Shown in pieces: positions 7,988 to 11,701 of a DNA stretch of 11,701 nt. The stretch is from assembly GCA_001598975.1 (NCBI GenBank), contig BBXU01000461.1:1-11701 (forward strand), read 5' to 3'. Origin of the DNA: Parachlorella kessleri (Eukaryota > Chlorophyta > Trebouxiophyceae > Chlorellales > Chlorellaceae). The notes below the pieces were generated by a model. The model worked only from the letters and a program-made list of their open reading frames with translations. It did no database searches and was not told the origin of the DNA. Position 1 is the stretch's first letter; every line of letters begins with the position of its first letter. Position numbers and translations under genes: made by a program.

Positions 7988-10900
7988 TTGCTGGAGGTGG
8001 GGGGGGGGGGATGGAGGGTTTTGGGGCATGCTGCACCCACACTGCTGAACCAGCAGGATGTGCCATCCCTCGGGTGGGCATTGGAATGGCCCGGTACTCA
8101 ACCAAATACCTGCTCTGCTGCCGCTGCGGCACGGCCGGTCCCCTCTGCCTCCTCCTTGACGGGCGTGGCCCCTTCGCCCCTCCTCAAGGCTTCAAGCTCC
8201 ACAAGCTTGCTAGCCACACGCTCGCTGGCCTGCGACGCAGGGAAGCATAGAGCTCAGGTGAGTCAGGCATCAGTCAGCCACTGTGCGTCTACCCCCACTA
8301 GCTGGCTGCTACTCAGCCAAAAGACCGCAAGCAAAAGTAAAGGAGGCCCGCAGTGAGCCAGTCGCAATAAACGAGGTACCGCAACAGCTGAAGCTCAGGC
8401 TCATCAGCTTCACTGCTGACTTGTCATGAGTTTTAGTCCCAATCCAAGGGCAGTCAAAGGGGAGCCCCGGCGTGTGAGCAGCGACTGCCCTTTGCCCACC
8501 CGCCTGTCAACCAGCACCAGGACCAGCAAGATCCTTGCAATCAGCTCAGGCCAACAGCTCAGCTACTCACGTCTCGCAGCTGCAGCACTACTTTGGCGTA
8601 AGCCAGCTTGAAGGGCTGGCTGCTGTCCTTGCCGCCGCCGGACCCTGACGCTGCGCCCGCTGCCCCAGCAGGCACGTCGTGCACCCCCGCCTGGGCGTCG
8701 TCATTCATCAGCCGCAGCTGCGCCAGCAGCGCCTCCTTGCGTTCTATGCACACAGTGAGCTCTGCCAGCGCCTGCGCCTCCGCTGCGCTTACAGCCCCAC
8801 GCGGGGCGCTGTCAGGCGCAGGCGCCGCAGCGGCGGCAGCTGCCGCTGCCGCTGCGGGCGGCCCTGCGGCAGCAGGCGTGGCTGCCAGTGCAGTCGCGGC
8901 GGGCACTGCCGCTGACGCTGCTACTGCTGCCTGCGGCAGCAGCCCGGGCAGCATGGACTGCTGCTGGGCCTGCTGCGAAGCTGCTGCTGCCTGCTGCTGC
9001 ATCAGGGCAGGCTGCTGCTGCTGCTGAGGCTGAGGCTGCTGGGTGGGCCGGCCAAAGGCTGCTGCTGTCGGCGCGACAGCTGGGAGTGAGGAGATGGCGA
9101 GGGGGAAGATGGTGGTGCGAGGGGCCGGCGGCCTCACCAGCTGGCCTGCAGCCAAGCATTCCGGGAAGCAGGGCTGTAATGGCGTGCGTCACGTGCCTGC
9201 TTTGGGGTGTGCCGCCCTCCAAAACCAAGCCACGCCTGCTTCCTCACATTTGGCAGCACCCCGTCTCCATGCGCCAGACTCTCCATGCTGATAGGGCTCC
9301 CCGCCCGCCGAGCAGCACATGACCATGCCAGTCACAAAGCAGCCTGAAACAGGCACCTTCCACAACAAGGGCTCACCTCCCACCATGTACCGCCCGTTCA
9401 GCAGCACCACGGGGCTGGCCGCCAGCAGCGCCTGGGGCAGGTTCTCAGCGGGCTCAGCAGGCATGATGTCGCAGTCCCTTACCAGCTCAACACCCAGCTC
9501 ACGCCGGTCAAACTGAATCCTGCAGCAGCAGGGGAAGAGACAATGGGCAGGTCCAGGCGGCGGATGGGATATTGCAGGCACCCCCTCGACAGCTCAGCAC
9601 ACGCGGTTCGCCCAGGTCAGTTTCAGCGTGTCCTGCGGCTTAGCAGCATGCACGGGGATATTTAGACTTGGCTAGCATTCTTAAAGCATGTGGCTTCATT
9701 GAGGAAGCCCCCTGGCTCGCAGTCATGACACCTGGCACGACAACCCCCACGAGCTTGCTGTACTGCTGTACCGCTGGTACTGCACCGCACCTGTAGCTGT
9801 TGGGTGCGGCGGTCAGCACCGAGCCGTCGTGGATCTGGCGGGTGGTGGGGTGGCGGGCGGTGACCCGCTGCCCCACGTTCAGGGCGCGCGGGAAGCCGGC
9901 AACCGCGGCCGTGTCCGCCGGCGGGGCGGCGGGGCTGCCTGCCGCTGCGTAGTGGGCGCGCACGCTTTCCCGCCACGCCTCCAGCCGCGCCCGCTCATCC
10001 TTGAGGAATTTCAGGGACAGCCGCCGAGGCCGGCCTGCAGCATGGCATGGCCTAGGAGAGTGAGCCCACTGTATCGCAAGGACCATGCATGCTGACTAGG
10101 TGCCACTATGCGCACTGTACCAAGCAAGGGGCCATGCATGCCCACCATACAAGGCGTGCACAATGCGCCAGGGCAAGCGCCCGTGCATGCAACTCTGTAT
10201 GGCTCGTCCCAGCGCTGCCATGCACCTTTGGCACCCTGCAACCCCTAGATGGGCGGACTTCTCTCCACCCGGGCTACTACGGGGGCCGAGGCACCACCAT
10301 AATCAGCTGGCAAGGAGGGCTGCCTTAAGGGGGGGCACTCACCCAGCCCCACCCGCACCAGGCTCCACTCCTTGCGAGTCAGCTTGCTGACGCTCCCCAG
10401 GCCCAGGTGTGCCAGCAGGGCCTGCATGAGCCGCGGCGGACAGCCACAAGCCTCAGGCAGGTGTGGGTACGGCGCACATCCCTGCACCTCGCTGTTTGGA
10501 ACTAGACTCCCAGGAGGTTCCCAAGGGAGTCCCAAGCCGCGGGAGACCCCCAGGCAGCTCCCCTAACGCACCCCTCTTGGCAGGCATGTGGTCTACGCAG
10601 TTTGTAGATAAACTGTGTCAGGCCCTGGCTGCTGGAAGGCAGTGACTTTGGCAAGGTAGATAGAGTCAGACATCAGTGCCTAACCATGCGGTGTGGTGAC
10701 TGCAAACCTGGGCGCAGGGTTTGCAGGCCAGTGCCTTGTGGAAGCTCGTTTCGCTATCAGCCCTGCCTACCTGTAGCGGGTTGGCCAGGAACCAGGGGCG
10801 ATCGATCGCGCTGTAGAAGAACTCAAACTGGCACCACCTGCGAGGGTGCGGGCAGAGGGGGCATGCTGGTGATAAGAGCCTTACACACGAGGAGGTTGGC

Positions 10901-11648
10901 TGGCCTTGCTTCCAGTTCGCCCCTCACCTAACACTCACTCAGCATGCGCCACACACCTGGCAGGGGCGGCCAGGACACCTGAAAGATGCGGGTCTGGCTT
11001 ATCCCTCTACCCAGGTTATCATGTCTTGACCTGGAGTAGACTGGTTAGCTGAGCAGATTGGAGTGCAACCCCTCAGGTAGCTTTCGTCAGGGTTATGTCT
11101 CATGCCACCCTCCCTTCTTGCCCCCTTATGGGGGGCCCGGCAGCAGAAGCCCCGGAACTGCACTACTAAAGGCAGGGTGCCCCATCCATAGACCTCAGCG
11201 TCGTGGCTGTCCATACCACCGCCTCCAATACCCATCACAAAACCCATGCACCGTGCTCTCAACCCTGGGATTAAGGCGCTGCGGAAGCACCGCAACGGGA
11301 GACTGCACCCTCTCACTGTCCCGCAGACGCACCTCCTGACCCTCGCGTTCAGGCAGTGGCGCAGCTGCACCTCCAGCGGCGCCATGACGACCCCGGCGCC
11401 CTCCCGCGCTTCGCCCGCCGCGCCCCCGGCCGAGGCGCCGGCGCCGTATGGTCCACCCCCTCCACCGAACAGGTGTGCGTGTGCACCGGGGCCGGGCCCC
11501 AGCGAGTGACGCCTGCTGCTGCCAAAGAGGGACTTGAAGGGGGAGACGACGGGGGGCGACTTTATGGGTGCGTACTTGCGCTGGCGGCGGCGGGGCAGGG
11601 GGTCTTTGGGGGAGGGCAGGAAGCCGGGGGGCAGCGGCGTGGGAAAGC
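6695..11648 (-). CDS. LIN9: LIN9/ALWAYS EARLY homologue, MuvB/DREAM subunit (5' partial)
   Basis: Exons in transcript order: 11648-11333, 10837-10771, 10451-10343, 10034-9791, 9519-9377, 9079-8571, 8229-8110, 7821-7683, 7509-7262 and 6793-6695 (TAG at 6697-6695). All are GT-AG, phases agree, and about 663 residues are visible. The DIRP domain (about 91-192) includes RRWCQFEFFYSAIDRPWF, KLTRKEW and GRPRRLSLKFLKDER. A Tudor-like domain (about 216-280) includes VGQRV, IHDGSVLT, QFDRRELGVELV and IMPAEP. A Gln/Ala-rich linker follows (about 295-390), then helices (about 393-479; IERKEALLAQL, KLAYAKVVLQLRD) matching the LIN9 region known to contact LIN52 and MYB. The C-terminus (IYNDI-like LYNDIRQAVEALRSQ) resembles plant ALY. 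In animals LIN9 scaffolds MuvB, which acts with RB-like proteins and MYB in cell-cycle transcription. Alternative in-phase acceptors exist for exons 3 (10481), 6 (9145) and 9 (7452). Any N-terminal SANT domain lies outside the window. Confidence 0.93.
7939..8010. repeat. (GT)n microsatellite and 12-base G run in a LIN9 intron
   Basis: An imperfect GT tract begins near 7939 and becomes a pure (GT)13 at 7957-7982. A homopolymer of 12 G follows at 7999-8010. On the LIN9 sense strand these read as CA and C tracts within the 288-bp intron 8109-7822. Confidence 0.95.
8823..9041 (-). repeat. Gln- and Ala-rich low-complexity coding tract in LIN9
   Basis: Within the sixth visible LIN9 exon. The part at 8958-9041 encodes glutamine clusters (a run of five, plus runs of three and two); 8823-8855 encodes eleven consecutive alanines with mixed GCN codons. 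The frame stays open and phase-consistent, so this is coding sequence. It links the Tudor-like domain to the helical region. Confidence 0.85.
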
Positions 11649-11669
11649 CTGCATTCCACAAAAAGAAAC

Positions 11670-11701
11670 GGTGGGTGGGTGGGTGGGTGGATTGGGTGGG
11701 T
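11670..11701 (+). repeat. GGGT repeat with G-quadruplex pattern in a LIN9 intron
   Basis: GGGTGGGTGGGTGGG at 11673-11687, with two more G triplets before the window ends, fits the four-tract G-quadruplex pattern with one-base loops. The G-rich strand is the template strand for LIN9, so the pre-mRNA carries CCCA repeats just upstream of the ATGCAG acceptor at 11649. Confidence 0.85.

Noticed and set aside
7939..8010. The GT and G tracts as a regulatory element or CRISPR-like array
   Set aside because: Simple microsatellite and homopolymer inside an intron, with no spacer structure.
8608..9322. Plus-strand Ala/Cys-rich frames
   Set aside because: These are shadows of the Gln/Ala-rich LIN9 exon; the minus-strand frame joins in phase to exons with clear LIN9 motifs.
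10999..11332. Continuation of the first LIN9 frame past 11333
   Set aside because: The GTGCGT donor at 11332 joins in phase to 10837 and restores the DIRP motif RRWCQFEF; the read-through has no LIN9 similarity.
11649..11661. Translation start of LIN9 at about 11661
   Set aside because: The codon there is TTG, not ATG, and an ATGCAG acceptor sits at 11649-11654; the protein should continue into exons outside the window.
1..11701. tRNA, rRNA, transposon or prokaryotic operon content
   Set aside because: I saw no cloverleaf, rRNA motifs, transposase or reverse transcriptase motifs, terminal repeats or Shine-Dalgarno-led gene series.

Overview
The window looks like nuclear DNA from a green alga, probably a chlorophyte of the Chlamydomonas/Haematococcus type. 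This is inferred from GC-rich coding exons, many short GT-AG introns, alanine- and glutamine-rich low-complexity coding sequence, TGTAA-type polyadenylation motifs and a LIN9 homologue of plant ALWAYS EARLY flavour. Every gene here is split, so long unspliced reading frames mislead. I built the gene models by matching splice sites, intron phase and paralogue or family conservation.

Left half (1-5644, + strand): two tandem copies of an unrecognised multi-pass membrane protein gene. Copy A (10-1843) lacks its 5' end at the window edge. Copy B (2812-5644) appears complete, with a predicted product of 320 residues. Their six shared exons have identical lengths (222, 140, 46, 123, 83 and 181 bp) and identical phases, so the 264 aligned residues carry no indel. 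Intron lengths and sequences have mostly diverged. One exon is a 46-bp microexon that is needed to keep frame. A stretch of about 1 kb without a recognisable gene separates the copies.

Middle (5645-6694): convergent 3' ends of copy B and the minus-strand gene, with nothing else recognisable.

Right half (6695-11648 and beyond, - strand): most of a LIN9/ALWAYS EARLY homologue, the scaffold of the MuvB/DREAM cell-cycle transcription complex. Ten exons encode about 663 visible residues: a DIRP domain, a Tudor-like domain, a Gln/Ala-rich linker, a helical region and a plant-type C-terminus. Its 5' end lies outside the window. I see no functional link between the membrane-protein pair and the LIN9 gene, and no prokaryotic-style system, CRISPR array, RNA gene or transposon. 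The most novel content is the tandem membrane-protein family with its microexon.
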